Shown: positions 31,306 to 43,750 of the stretch, one piece after another
Layout: each line of letters opens with the position of its first letter
Numbering within the stretch: position 1 is the stretch's first letter
Assembly: GCF_043290135.1 (NCBI RefSeq)
Contig: NC_134701.1
Span: 99,068,202-99,132,201, forward strand
Direction of reading: 5' to 3'
Length of the DNA stretch: 64,000 bases
Source of the DNA: Rhipicephalus microplus
Taxonomy: Eukaryota > Arthropoda > Arachnida > Ixodida > Ixodidae
The notes under the pieces: generated by a model
Told to the model about the DNA's origin: nothing
Databases searched by the model: none
Seen by the model: only the letters and a program-made list of their open reading frames with translations
Position numbers and translations under genes: made by a program

Positions 31306-32801
31306 ATTACATATATTTTAGTTGCATCGTCTCGACTTTCGTTCCCGCAGTTATAGGGAAAACAATATCACTTAGCGCAAAATGAAGTGCTTTACGTTTG
31401 ACAACGGATACATATTTTCGAGAAAATTGTACACACGCAAACTTTCTATGAAAAAATCTTTTTTTTGGAAGAAGCCCCTTATCCCTGTCACAGAATCTTC
31501 GGTAGACACGACGAGTTCCGGGAGCAGTCTTTCCAGTCGTAATAGTATGAGTGTGCGTGATAACGGATCTTGCACGTCTCTAAAGAACAAAAACCAATTA
31601 ACCAACTGACGTAAAAAGGTGGCCCAAAACCAGCCCCCCATCCTTTACCCCCAGAAAAATGTTCGTACGGCTGCAACATTTCGATTCAGACGCCCTTACG
31701 TACGTTGCGAATATTCTGTGGAATTTCTGCACGTTCGTTTGTAAGCAGTGCAGTAGCTGCAAAGCCAAGCATAGCTTGCTGATGAAAAAAACAATGCAAG
31801 CGTGCCTATCGCGAATACCGACAAGGCAGCACCTTTCCATTTTACCGCGTTGTCCTATAGATCTTTGGCCTGCCTTTTCCAGTATTCGGCCTAGTCCGAT
31901 AACAATCGAGCGGAACGCCCAGAAGTTACCTCAGGTCGTTCGCCAAGACATGTTGCGAAATGGTCTGGCTTTGCTGCCCACAATATATGCTTTAGCCAGG
32001 GGAACTTGGCCCAGTTTACGCCATTCTCCGTAGCTTTGGATGGCCATGCGCCTACTTGCGAATACAGTGAGAATTATTTTCTCTGCTTGGAAATATCGTG
32101 CAAGTCGCACGCTTTGCACACACATCGCGTCCTGTATACCTGCTTCAAAATATAACATCAAATATTGCAATTAAAATGCATGGTACAAGCGCACATTGCC
32201 ATCGCTGTCATCAGAACATGTGATTATCACAATGACTTTGTGGTTCAAAGCCACTAGCCAACTACAAATGGCACAGAGGCTGTGGCACTTGTTGATGAAT
32301 GGCCACGTAGCATCGCGTTGATGTTCTAAAAGGTTTCATGCCCCAGTGTTTGAATTTACGCGCTAGGAACAGAATATGACTATCGATTTTTACCATTAAA
32401 GGTGAACCTTAAGCGTCCCCCAGTTTTTTTGTACTTCAAATGGTATTTTGACTGGCTAACCTCCCTGCCCTTTCTTTTTTCATCTTCCTCCTCCGAAGAA
32501 TATTCTGAGTTCTCATTGAATAAAGTAATTAAATAAATTTCTAACTTATCATGCTAGATATTAAAGTGCAGAAACGTTTTTGAGTATTCCATCCTTCCAC
32601 TAAAAGACTGCAAGGACTTTTGTTACACAGACTTCATTCGAAGACATTCGTTTTTGTTCCCTTTTGGCGGCTCACGGAGGTCATGTTAGGCATAATGGGC
32701 ATGCACAGCCTGCTTTGTGAGCTCCCACAGCTGTAGAGACCGAGCATTCGTCTTTTAGGAGCGAAGCTCCTTAAGCCATGGGTCGTGCGTTCACAATTTA
32801 T

Positions 32802-32802
<1 letters not shown>

Positions 32803-32864
<62 letters not shown>

Positions 32865-32897
32865 ATAGTAGTAGTAGTAGTTGTTGTTGTTGTTGTC
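32803..32897. repeat. (GTA)n then (TTG)n microsatellite, unit B
   Basis: About 79 bases of GTA repeats with one TAATAG interruption, then five TTG units ending near 32897. In unit A the TTG block is absent. Confidence 0.96.
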
Positions 32898-33409
32898 GTA
32901 ATAGAATGAGGTAACGACGTCCATGGCCGCACTAGTAAGGTACGCGCACTCTCTTTTGAAATGAGGAAGAACCCCGCGCCCGTTATACCTAAATAAATCA
33001 TAAATAGATAACAGCTTCTGATGAAATAACCTGCAGAGGTGAGTATCGAGGACTTATTCTCTAATAAAATTTGCGTTTGCCTGAAATTTGATACTGAAAA
33101 TCTCATAACATAAGGACGCATTCTGAGCGCTATCTGATTATAAAACGTTGCCACGGTAAACTCCCTGGGCATAACTTTGTTGATTTTATCAAGGTTTAGC
33201 GACGGTTAGGCCACAGAGCTATAAAGTAGCGGCGGTAAAAGGTGGGATCCATACACAAAGTGCAGGACGTAAGAAAGTGCTTGCGTGACACTCCTTTGTT
33301 ACGGTCATGCCACCGTTCGTTCAGTCCTTGAAATACCCACTGGATGATGATACTTCTAAATGATGAATATGTGATGAAAAGATGTGAGGTGACAGTACTT
33401 GGAGTGCTG

Positions 33410-33720
33410 AGTATAGATAGATGGACAGACACATGGATTGAGGGATGGACAGACAAATGCACAGGCGGACGGCTGAAGGATGGGCGCATGGATGCAAGGA
33501 TGCACGCATGCACTGAAGGATGGATGGCTGGACGGACGGATGGAAAGACAGACGAATGGAGGGACGCAGATATGGACGCACGGACGAACGCACGAGCGAA
33601 CGGATAGACCAACGCACGGATGGATGGACGCAAAGACATACGGGCAGATGGATGGACGAACGGTTGAACAGACGGACCTATGGATGGGCGGAAGCAAGGA
33701 TGAAGCGACGGACGTAAGCG
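33410..33720. repeat. Degenerate GGAC/GGATG minisatellite, unit B
   Basis: Same array as 14555-14880. Peptide frames on both strands are by-products. Confidence 0.9.
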
Positions 33721-34499
33721 CTTTGGAGTGCCTATACTGAAGTAGGCACTTCAAAGTGCCAGCAGCTCATCAAAAAAAAAAAAAATTCCTTCCGCACTAC
33801 CGCAAGAGTCCGGACAATGAGTAGGAAGAATTGGGGCATGGCATATGTTGTACAACATGTCACTTAATTTTGCCTTTGAAAGATCTCTGCAATATTTTGT
33901 ATACCGGTCACTTCTGAAGGGTATTTGGTGGCGAGATTGCAACATCACATATGTATCTATCTTCTAAATGACTAAAATCTTGAGGCCGATTCGGAAACAC
34001 AGACTTCTCCTTCCCCGTCATGTACCAACATATGATGTATGCATGGCATGCATGAAAAGAAAGTGATTTAGACATGTCATGCCTATGTAGCTCAAGGACG
34101 TACTTAAAGATGGGAATAAGGCAGCCGTGGGCCATGTGTTTGGAAGCCCTGCGCCAGATAGTGCGAGGGATGCATGATACTTCCGAAACCGTGTTGGAAT
34201 GTGCAGGAATAGCCCCTATAAAGTAGGCTTAAGGCAAAATATATTATCACTTGCAATATCTGCTTTCAAAGAAAAATTTTGTGAATTTCTCGCCATGTCT
34301 TGTACTGCCGTCTAAATGTTTAACTATCGCACATGAGCGAAGGTTTCTTTATGCGTGACCGCCACTATACAGAGCCGAGTTTAAAAAAGGGGAGGGTAAG
34401 CGCACACCAAGATTTCGCGATGCTGATGTACTTCATATCGATACCTAAATATAACCTTCGATAAAAGAAACAGTGGCAAAAAAAGAACGAGAGACGTCT

Positions 34500-36060
34500 A
34501 CTTTCATCATCATAATCAGTCTCACTACGTCCACTGTAGAACAAAGACCTTTCCTATTTCCCCTCGGTAAACTCGGTCCTGTACTTGCTGCTGGCATTTT
34601 AAAACCGCCAACTTCCAAATAATATCTGCCCCCCCCCCACCTTAAATTTCTGTCTCTCCTTGACCCACTTGCCTTCTTTCGGAATCCAGTTCGGGATCCC
34701 CAATTACCAGTGGTCGTGTTGCCTGCGTACTACGCGCCCTGCCCATGACCTTTTCTTTTTGATTCCGACTATGCTGTCCATAACAACTATTTCTTCCCTG
34801 ACATACTATGCTCTTTTCTTGTCCCTTAGAGTTACACCTATGATTTTTGTTTCCGATGCTGGCTGAGTTGTTAAGTTGAAAGAGGGTTCAAGCTACGTTG
34901 AATCCTCTTTGCTATCCTCCAGGTGTCTGCTCTGAGGTAAATGCCGGTAAGATGCAGCTGTTATGTGTCTTCCTCTTGAATAGTAGTGGCCACATATGAT
35001 TTATGATTTGATAGTGCTTGCGGAATGTACTCCACCACATTCTTGTCCTACTAGTTACTCCAGTCTCGTGATTGGGCTCCGCAGTTACTACGTGTACTAG
35101 TTAGACGAACTCTCTTACCAGTTCAAGTGCACTGCTACCTATATCGAAGCGCTGTTCTTTTACAAGGGTGTTGTAATTTACTTTTAATTTGTGCTAATTA
35201 TTTTAAGTAGTACTTTTGTAATCTCAATGTCTAATTCACAAGTACTCCAGTCTCGTGATTCGCCTCCACGGTTACTACATGTCCTAGGCAGACGTACTCT
35301 CTTACAAGTTAGAGTGCACAGCTATCTATATCACAGCACTGTTCTTTTACGAGGTTGCCGTAAACTACTTTTGATTTTTGCTAAATTATTTCAAGTGGTA
35401 CTTTTATAATCTCATTGTCTAACTCATGAGTGAATAAGTTGCAAGGAGTCCGTGATATATTCCGCAATACAATGTAATCGACGAAGCGCATATTACTCCA
35501 TTATCTTTTATCCATAGGAATTCCTATTCTAGGTCTCTGAAAGCCTCTTGTAAGCACGTGGTAAATAGCGTGGGGGGGGACCATATCCTCATGTCTCACA
35601 CACTTCTTTATTCTTATGCACGGAGTGCCTCCTGATGGGGATGCTACCGGTATCTTGGAACAATGCTAACATCAACTTACTCTATAAGAAAGGGGACGAC
35701 AATGACGTGAAAAATTATAGCCTAATCACCTTGCTCAACATCGTATACAAGCTCTTTACCAAGGTAATTGCAAACGAAACACTAGTTGAGCACTAGAACT
35801 CAATCAACAACAGAATCAAACATGATTCTACACAGGCTACTCAACAATTGACTGCATTCCTACTATCGATCAGGTGATAGAGAAATGCTCAGAATGCCCC
35901 CAAAACACTATACACATACTTCACAGATTACGAAAATGCGTTTCATTCAGCAGAGATATCCACAAGCAAGCAGACGCTGTGGAATCAAGGCCTCGACTGA
36001 GTATATACAAACCTCCTCGAAGAACTTTACAGTGAATCAACTGCCACCATATAGCTCCTT
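34500..36060 (-). mobile_element. Decayed RTE-type copy with inverted 5' part, unit B
   Basis: Counterpart of 15715-17060 with the same orientation switch near 35620. The plus-oriented part encodes LYKKGDDNDVKNY and a LNIVYKLFTKVIAN block; the minus-oriented part holds the RT C-terminus and 3' end. It contains the local duplication at 35056-35242. Confidence 0.65.
35056..35242. repeat. Local tandem duplication inside the unit B RTE copy
   Basis: The segment 35056-35242 and the segment starting at 35243 align over 187 bases but are only about 80 percent identical. The second one (35243-35455) instead matches unit A 16265-16478 with about two substitutions. Confidence 0.85.
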
Positions 36061-37114
36061 AAAGAAAAAAAGGCAATGCATGGGGGCACTGCATGGGAGT
36101 GGCTTTTTATTGAGGGGAACAAAATGTCTCCAGAGTCTCCTCGCCACTGGCCGTAAGGGCGAGCTGAGTCGGCAGGGCGGGGCTGAACGGATACTTGCCA
36201 CGTGGTTTTTATCTTGAAGTTGTCCGACTTGTTGCACACTACAATGCGGCTGTCTTTACAATAGCAAAAATTTCGCCCTCACATAACGCTGTGCTCGTGT
36301 TAGGGGCTAGATCTCCATGTGATTTTAAAAACAAGGCATGTGGCCTTGTGCGTAATGCAACCTTCGTGTGAAATTGTAAAATTCTCAGTTTTTGTATTTT
36401 AGTTTTCTCTTATTTTACTTCAGAAACAGTCTGTAGCAATATCTGTGCGAGAAAAAAAAGAGCACTGCCCAAGAGACTCTCGTTGAAGTGCATGGCTTTG
36501 CATACGTCATTCACTCGACACAACAAAAAAACGCGCCTTGCGTTGGCTTCGCCTCAGAACTCTAACTCTGTGAAAGTGGAATACTGCTCCACACGTCTAT
36601 TTTCAGTGAGAGTTTATTGTCTCTTTTTGCACGCTTTCAGTGTCGCACCAGGGCTAGCGCATTCGTCCTTCCGTATCACGTACGGGTCTATCTGGTGAAC
36701 ATAACCGCGTTGAAAACGCAATAAAAAAGGATTCGCGAGTGACTTCGATGAAGTAATGTGCCCTGGGCGACTCCATATATTGTTTATTGGTCACTGAAAA
36801 ACGAAGTTTTTTAAAGCCATGCACGTTACAAGCTCCATCGGCTACATGAAAAAGGACTCACGTGGTAATTGAACTGTCCACGTTTGGAATTCTCCAAATT
36901 TATTTTTCTGTCAGTGCTTCTCACGCTGTGTGAGCCTTGTTTCTGGAGGGTTAAAGTGGACGCATTTTTAATCAAGAAGAAAACACCTAAGCAAAGCGAA
37001 GAACATGCGAATAAAACTTTGTAAAGTTTTGCAAAGAATTAGGGTTATATCCCTTCCCAAAAGTAGGATTCTAATAGCGCCCTAATGAGTACGGCAAAAA
37101 TAAAAAACAAAGCA
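36061..37114. other. Shared non-coding repeats, unit B
   Basis: Collinear with 17061-18144. No coding domain seen. Confidence 0.4.
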
Positions 37115-37205
37115 ATGAAAAAAACACCTAGGACACCACAGGATTCAAATCCAGTTTTCTGTGGGCCAGCCCACCATTACAAATACAGCTACGCTGGTTT
37201 TCCTT
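37115..37205 (-). repeat. tRNA-derived SINE (unit B copy)
   Basis: Minus-strand GCGTAGCTGTA, then GGATTTGAATCC as B box; counterpart of 18145-18235. Confidence 0.65.
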
Positions 37206-37829
37206 TCTTACCTTCCGGTTTCACGTCACACTCGAGGGGGCAAGATAAACTTGTTACAATACACAACATGGCAGAACAACTGCTATCATGTCCTGCGAAA
37301 AGGATATAATTCATTAAAGTGCCCTTTTAGTAGGCAGAATGTCTACTGTTTCTACTGATGATGGAGCACATGCATTTCTTCCTAACGTCCAGACCAGCAT
37401 TGATATACATTTTTGTGCTTGTAACTCCATTGTAAACTAGCCTTAGGTATGTTTTATGTCGGCTGAGCAATTCAGGTATTATGAGTGATTAAGCAATTCA
37501 GAACAGACCTCACACAATGCTAATTGCTGAAAGAGTGGGCCTTAGAATGCTTGTACCCCAATACCAAAGCTTCAGGCATAATCCTTTCTCCCCGCTAGCC
37601 ACAGCGTAAAAAATGCACAAATTTTCTAGCAGATATGGAGCGGGTACCACGCTCCTCAGAGAAATGATGAATAGATGGCATATTGAATGCCTCCATACAA
37701 CAAAAAAGTTGGCAGATCCCACGTACAGTGGGTATCGATGATATGCGAAGCACGAATGAGAAATGTTTAAAACTCACTTTAAAAAGAGCACGACGTTACG
37801 AGGTGGAGGTAAATAATGCCGTTCATTAC

Positions 37830-38045
37830 TTCCGTGCCATGATTATCATGTTTGGATGTGTCTTTACCTTCATCATTCACATCACGTGATACTACGTTTA
37901 GTATATGTGGAGCTAGCGAAACGGCCGCGAGCGTGTGTCAGAATTATCGTGTTTGCACCAGTCATATATGTCGTCATCCATTGGCATCACGTAACGTCAA
38001 ATTTCATATATGTGGAGCTAGCAAAACGGCCGCGAACGCATCATG
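37830..38045. repeat. Satellite-type repeat units, unit B
   Basis: Two variant units matching 23215-23428, with GGAGCTAGCGAAACGGCCGC and GGAGCTAGCAAAACGGCCGC at equivalent places. Confidence 0.75.
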
Positions 38046-38206
38046 AAGGGCCAAATATACTCCAATGCATTTATTGTTAACGCGCGCATGCTGGGCACAG
38101 CGACGCTACGTGAGCAAAACGCGAGCACTATATAGCGTGTTGCCAGGCGCGACCAGCGTCCGTCGGCGTGGCCCGACGGCAACCGGCGTGAAATGCGACA
38201 TGCTGC

Positions 38207-39772
38207 ATTTTATGCCTGCTGCTGCTGAAAAACATTTATTTACAGATGTTATTTACAGGGAGGGCGGGAACGGTCATTAAGGGGCCGCCCCGTACAAACA
38301 CCAGGTGAGCTCCCTCTTACGGGAGCCCTTTGGCGTTGGCCGCGGCCCGGGCACGCTCGACCAGGGCCCGTTGGGCCGTCAGGTCAGAGCAGCCGAGCAG
38401 GGCTGCCTCCCAGTCCTCCAGCGAAGGGTTGGGTAGTGGGGTAAGGTTTGGGGTTTTTTGGCATACCCACACCATGTGGAGAATCTCAGAGGAATTTTCC
38501 TCACAATGCGGGCACTTCTCCGTGCAAGCAGGGTCAAAGTGTTTTATGATTGCTGGGCACAATAGAGTTTTAGTATAAAGGCGAAAAGGATTCGCTCTTC
38601 CGCCTTCGTGAGGCCCTTACAGGGTTTCAGATAGACGTTATGGCCGGATTGATAAAATTGTGTGACCTCCTTAAAGGTGTAGGCGGGATTGGGTTCGAGT
38701 TCCGGATCGGTAGCGGACGAGGATGATGCCCGGAGAGTGAGCGTGCGGGCGGCGGCATCGGCCGTCTCATTACCATGGAGGCCCGTGTGAGCCGGAGCCC
38801 ATATGATCGTTCGGTGCGCGGGGGCACCTAGGTAGCTGCTGTTCTGCAAAATTTTATAAGCATGGTACGGAATTTATCCCTGTTCAATATTGCAACAGGC
38901 ACCCCTTGAGTCGGTGATGATGACCCTCGAGTCCTGATCTGCGGCGGCTAGTGCGATGGCGATCTCCTCCGCGTGCGTAATGTTATGTGCACGGAATGTG
39001 AGTTCGTTTACAACGGTGTTTTGGTGGACGACCGCAGCCGTGTACCAACCACCGTGGTGCGGGCCGGAGGCGTCCATGTAGAATACTCCGAATTTGTGGC
39101 CGTAGTGTCGAGCCAAGGCTTCCGCCCGCGCGAGGCGTCAGCCACTGTAGTCGTCTCGGGTCATGTTATCCGGAAGAGGGCGCACGTGCAAGGAGTATCG
39201 CCAGACTTCTGAAATCCGTACGCGCTCTTCCGTGTGTATTGAATGATTGATGTGTAGCCGGGCAAGGAGGCGGCGACCCGACGGTGTTTTAGAGAGTCTA
39301 GTATATTGGTTTGTCAAGTGCGCCTCTCTTAGCTCCTGGAAGGTGTTCACCATTCCCAAGCCCAAAAGACGCTGGTTAGAGGTGCTGACAGGAAGGTCGA
39401 GGGCGCTCTTGTAGATTTTGCGGAGAATGACTTCGAGTGCATTCTCGTCGGATTTGCGTAGGTAGAGTTATGAAGCCGAGTACAGGACTCGGCTGGTTAC
39501 GAATGCATGCGCCAACCGCAAGGCATCTTTGCATCGTAACCCCCCACGCTTGTTGGAAACCCGGCGGACAATCCGGCCCACCTGGTCCCCCTCCTTACGC
39601 AATTTGGCCAATGTTGTGTCTGCTCTGCGATTTTTGTGTATAAAAAGCCCTAGTACTCCTATCTCATCGCGTTCGGGTATGGGTCCGCTGTGAAGGGAGA
39701 GGTCGACTTTTGTGGTGCACTTCGGTGATGGGCGTATGTGCACGAATTCCGATTGGGACGGGGAGCACTGAA
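38207..39772 (-). pseudogene. 5'-truncated I-type non-LTR fragment (RT C-terminus and RNase H)
   Basis: Read on the minus strand from 39772 leftwards. First comes an RT thumb segment (39743-39468, with LRLAHAFVTSRVLY), then a linker (39365-39138), then RNase H (YMDASGPHHGG near 39070, HAEEIAIALAAAD, IITDSRGACCN, APAHTGLHGNETADAAA near 38795). A Cys/His tail CPHCEENSSEILHMVWVC lies near 38510. Frames are broken by several stops. The 3' end near 38207 has a short GCAGCAGCAG-type tail. Unit A has uninterrupted sequence here (near 23590), so it inserted after the duplication. It differs from the full-length I-type element at 24538. Confidence 0.8.
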
Positions 39773-39964
39773 GGCCGCAGCGTTACTCAGACAGCACTGC
39801 GTCTCCCTCTTTTCAGGAAGGAGGGACGTCGGACGCGCTAAAACGCGCCTGCTTCAACCAACGCAGGAGTGGCGCCTGGCGTGGCAATGCTCACGTGACG
39901 CGGCGAAATGAACGCCGGCGAGCACGCACACCGCGTCACCTTGAAATGTATTGGTGCCTTGACT

Positions 39965-40575
39965 GTGGCATGTAGTCATATTCTCATATGACATGCATGT
40001 CATTATTGTCGTGTTTGCACCAGTTACATACGTACGCCGTCCATTGGCTTCACGTAATACCAAATTCGGTGTATGGGAAGCTAGCGAAATGGCCACGAGC
40101 GCATCATCAGTGTGGCTTGTAGTCATGTTGTTACATGACACGCATTTCGTGATTCTTATCTTTGGATGTGTCATTTACCTATGTCGTTCGTTCACGTCAC
40201 CTAATACTGAGGTTGGTACATGTGAAGCTAGCGAAACGGCCACGAGCGCATCATGAGCCTAGCAAGTAGTCATGTTGTTACATGTCACTCATCTCAAGTT
40301 TATCATGTTTGCACCAGTACCATACTTTCGTCATTCTTTCACGTCCCATAATGCCAAATTTGGTATAAGTGAAGCTAGTGAGACGGCTGCCAGCACATCA
40401 TGAGCGTGGTATGTGGTCATGTTACATGGCACGTTTCTCATGATTATCATGCTTGCACCAGTCACGCACCTTCGTTGTTCATTCACGTACTGTAATACCA
40501 AATTTGGTATATGTGACGCCCGCAAAACGGCCACGAGCGAATCATGAGCATGGCATGCAGTCATGTTGTTACATT
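39965..40575. repeat. Satellite array, period 142-147 bp
   Basis: At least four units. The landmark CACGT occurs at 40051, 40193, 40340 and 40484 (spacing 142, 147, 144). Each unit has a CCAAATTTGGTAT-like box, (G/A)AAGCTAG(C/T)GA, CGGCCACGAGCGCATCATGAG and CATGTTGTTACATGAC. Units are diverged, with no spacer structure of the CRISPR type. The array borders the segmental duplication. Confidence 0.85.
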
Positions 40576-41240
40576 ATTTTTGTGTTAGGGCCTGTCGCTT
40601 TCGTTCGCGATGCAATCATGCCATACCATACCAGTTTAGCAACATACCATGTGAACGACACCACCGCAAGAGCTGCAGGACTATGAACTGTAAATCATGA
40701 CATCTATGACATACATTTTATGATTTTTTTGTTATCACCAGGTAAAGGTATTACTAATAGAGTCATGTTATTCCATACCAAGTTTGGTATGGATACCATT
40801 ATCGAAATGGCCAGGAGAGCTAAAAGTCGTACGCGGCTAGATAGATAGATAGATAGGCTCAAAGTCGCTGAAGTTCGCTAAAAAATGCTTCGCATAAAAA
40901 AAACATTATGAATTATGGCGAAGTGGGTATCATGCAAGTGTTCTAGAAGCAGTTATCCAAAAAGTGTTTCAAAATGCCCTGAAATGCAACTGTTTCAGCT
41001 GTCGCTGTGACTGTACGGCACGTTGCACGGAGGCCTGGTAGTACTGTTCCTTTTTCTACATTTAATGCATTTTTCTACTTCTACATTTTATTTTAATTGG
41101 CATACTTTTGATAGTTTTTTTTATAACAGCTCTTATATCTTGTATTCTTTTTCGCGAACGCACCAGCTTCGATCAGCGAATTCTTTGCGAATAGAAAGTG
41201 CGAAACATTTTCTAACAAGCTAAACGCACTTTGAGCGTTT
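40576..41240. other. No gene seen
   Basis: A/T-rich sequence with a short GATA repeat near 40840-40855. No coding domain, no element recognised. Confidence 0.5.
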
Positions 41241-41543
<303 letters not shown>

Positions 41544-42239
41544 GCGTCTGAGTGCTCTCGTGATCCCCTGCTTAAGTTGGTGTTGCCCGAAATTTGTAGG
41601 GTAGGCTATGAAGGTATGAGTAACATGGCTGTCTGGTGATACGATACGGTACGAAGGATAAGATTTAATGATCTGAAGAAGTGCCAATTTACAGGGCGAC
41701 ACCACGGATCACTTCCACGTTGGGAGTAGGAATCGAACCCAAGATTTCTGTGTGGCGTTCTGGCACTCTACTGCAAAACCCCTCCAGGTCTTGAATCCTC
41801 TTAAGTCATTCTTTAGGCGTAATGTCGGTGAAAGGTCAGTTGTTGCAGTGCTATTTCATAATACTGCAATAATCAATAGATATGTATTCCTGACCAGCTA
41901 GGGTTACGCCGAATAAAAATAAATGCTGTTTCTTGTGCTGGCTTTACTTTTTTAGCAGTCTACTAAACATCCTTCTAGTATTCCTATCTATCAACAAGCT
42001 ATATTGGTGTTGCTCAGCCCTGTAGGCTGGAGCTAACGAAAGATCGGTATGATATTCACAACATTGCAACGTACAGTTCACTTTGTTTTGATACAATTGC
42101 CTTGTGCAGTCTAACGTGAGCACTGAAGGTGCGTCAGAGCATCAGTTACCATTTCAACTCCAGTGAAGTAAACGTTTCCGATAAGCCCAAGAGGCTTACA
42201 CAACGACTGTACCTATAAAAAACGCGAGGCCTGCGCGGA
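41544..42239. other. No gene seen; one degraded tRNA-like relic
   Basis: Near 41730-41790, the minus strand reads a weak B-box (GGGTTCGATTCC at about 41731-41742) after a GCCACACAGAAATC segment, consistent with a decayed tRNA-derived SINE. The rest has no recognisable feature. Confidence 0.35.
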
Positions 42240-42710
42240 AGGCGTAGCACAGTCACAGCGAATGCTAGAAGAGCAACCTTTCAGAGCCTTTACTAATCAC
42301 TGATTGGGTAACCGCTGCAAAGCAGACTTGCTTGATGTCCACTGCGGCATTATTAATGAAATTTTTGGGGTAGTGGGCCGGCATTGGCTATGCTAATTTT
42401 TGTCATTATCCTGAGAAGCGCGGTATCCGCTCAACACTTGCAAGAAGTTTTGTGCCAATTATCAATGCAGTGGCTGACGACGCCGAGGAATCGTGCCCGA
42501 AACGGGTATGCTCCACAGTTAATAGGAGGTCAAGAACAAGCTTTTGTAATGGGTTGGAGCATTGGACGACCCACTCATTACGCTGTTCACATTGTGCGAC
42601 AACTGGTTGTTCTTTCGCTGTCTTAAAACGCTTTATAGGTCGGATTAACGCGATTGCTTTTCCGCCATCACGCCTGCTTAAGGCAAGCTTGCAACGAACG
42701 AGTCCAAAGC
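42240..42710 (+). repeat. Probable dispersed repeat upstream of a SINE
   Basis: Contains GAAGGCGTAGCACAGTCACA and a GTAGTGGGCCGGCATTGG motif, which I associate with dispersed repeats in hard-tick introns. Overlapping short open frames on both strands (42384-42790) lack a known domain. The assignment rests on memory of similar tick sequences and is weak. Confidence 0.3.
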
Positions 42711-42800
42711 AGTGGCGTGGCTCAGTGGTAGAATACAGGGCTGGCACCCAGCGTACCCAGATTCGAGGCCCACTGTGTGATTGGTACTAGGTTCTTTTTT
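42711..42800 (+). repeat. tRNA-derived SINE
   Basis: A box GTGGCTCAGTGGTAGAATAC, then GGGCTGGCACCCAGCG, then a B-box-like AGATTCGAGGCCC. This is the tRNA head typical of tick Ruka-type SINEs. The tail is not clearly delimited. Confidence 0.75.
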
Positions 42801-43504
42801 CTAACTTCGCGCGATGTGGTTACGGGCGGCGGTGGGAGTGGTGGTCAACTACGGTGCTGCGCTTGATGCGAGTTATAATCTCATATCAGCTTTCGCTGTA
42901 TAAAATGTCTTTTTAATGTTTAATTATATACTCGTACATTACGACCAGCGGCAGTTACAATTTCGAAGAACGCTTGGGTACATAGTGACCTACTGAGCCG
43001 GCTCGGGACAAAATACCAAGAGGTGATGGCAAAAGTAGAAGGATGTGGCCAGTATAGCATCCATTTTTTCCACCTCTTTTCATCTTCTCACCGCTACTGC
43101 TAAATCTGGTATATTGAGGTGCTTGTTTTCTGTATTATCAAGAATTGCCAAAGTACCTTGCCTATCTAATGCAGCTATTGGCCAAGTCGCCGGGGCGAAT
43201 GTGTGAAAACCAGGCATAGAAGATCGATTTGTTGCATGAGAGTCGCCGGTGGTGCCATATTTATTGTTCTTGTCGTTGTCCAACTGAGACGATGGTTTCA
43301 CAAGTCTTCAAAATTCGAAGCTTTAGACACGTGGAAACTACTTTGATACGATCATTTTTAAGCTAGCAGGTTAAGAACAACGAAAAATTTAAACTCGCAA
43401 CATAGCCACTTTTTATCTCTGTGTATGCGTAGCATTCAAGTGCAGATCTAGAAACTAATTCATACCTACATTAGGCAGCGCTACGTTGTTAAGGCCCATG
43501 TGTG
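42801..43504. other. No gene seen
   Basis: No domain or element recognised. A minus-strand open frame at 43080-43301 has no known motif. Confidence 0.5.
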
Positions 43505-43750
43505 TGATTGATTGATTGATCTGTGTAGTTAAACGTTCCAAAACAACCATATGATTATGAGAGACGCCATGGTGGAGGGCTCCAGAAATTTCCACCAACT
43601 GGGGTTCTTTAACGTGCATCCAAATCTGAGCACACAGGCCTACAACAATTCCGTCTCCATTGAAAATGCAGCCGCCGCAGCCCGTATTTGATCCGCGACC
43701 TGCGGGTCAGCAGCCGAGTACCTTAGCCACTAGACCACTGCGGCAGGGCC
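43505..43750 (-). repeat. tRNA-derived SINE with ATCA tail
   Basis: On the minus strand: GTGGTCTAGTGGCTAAGGTA (A box), GGTCGCGGATCAAATACGGG (decayed B box), then a conserved body with GTGCACGTTAAAGAACCCCA (with changes) and CTCTCATAATCATATGG, and a terminal ATCAATCAATCA tail (43505-43520 on plus as GATTGATTGATTGAT). It is a complete, only mildly diverged copy of a common tick SINE type. Confidence 0.85.

Larger units (their letters stand above)
23869..40014 (+). repeat. Segmental duplication, unit B
   Basis: Second, head-to-tail copy of the unit. It lacks the three insertions of unit A but carries its own: the I-type non-LTR element (24538-30282), a 102-bp repeat (30484-30585), a local 187-bp duplication (35056-35242) and a 5'-truncated non-LTR fragment (38207-39772). 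The right edge lies within a satellite repeat that continues as an array beyond 40014, so the exact end is soft. Confidence 0.92.

Noticed and set aside
39965..40575. CRISPR-like array
   Set aside because: Units are about 145 bp, diverged along their whole length, with no short identical repeats or unique spacers, and the context is eukaryotic.
42711..42800. Functional tRNA gene
   Set aside because: A and B boxes are present, but the acceptor stem does not pair and the same head recurs in other repeat copies; it is a SINE.
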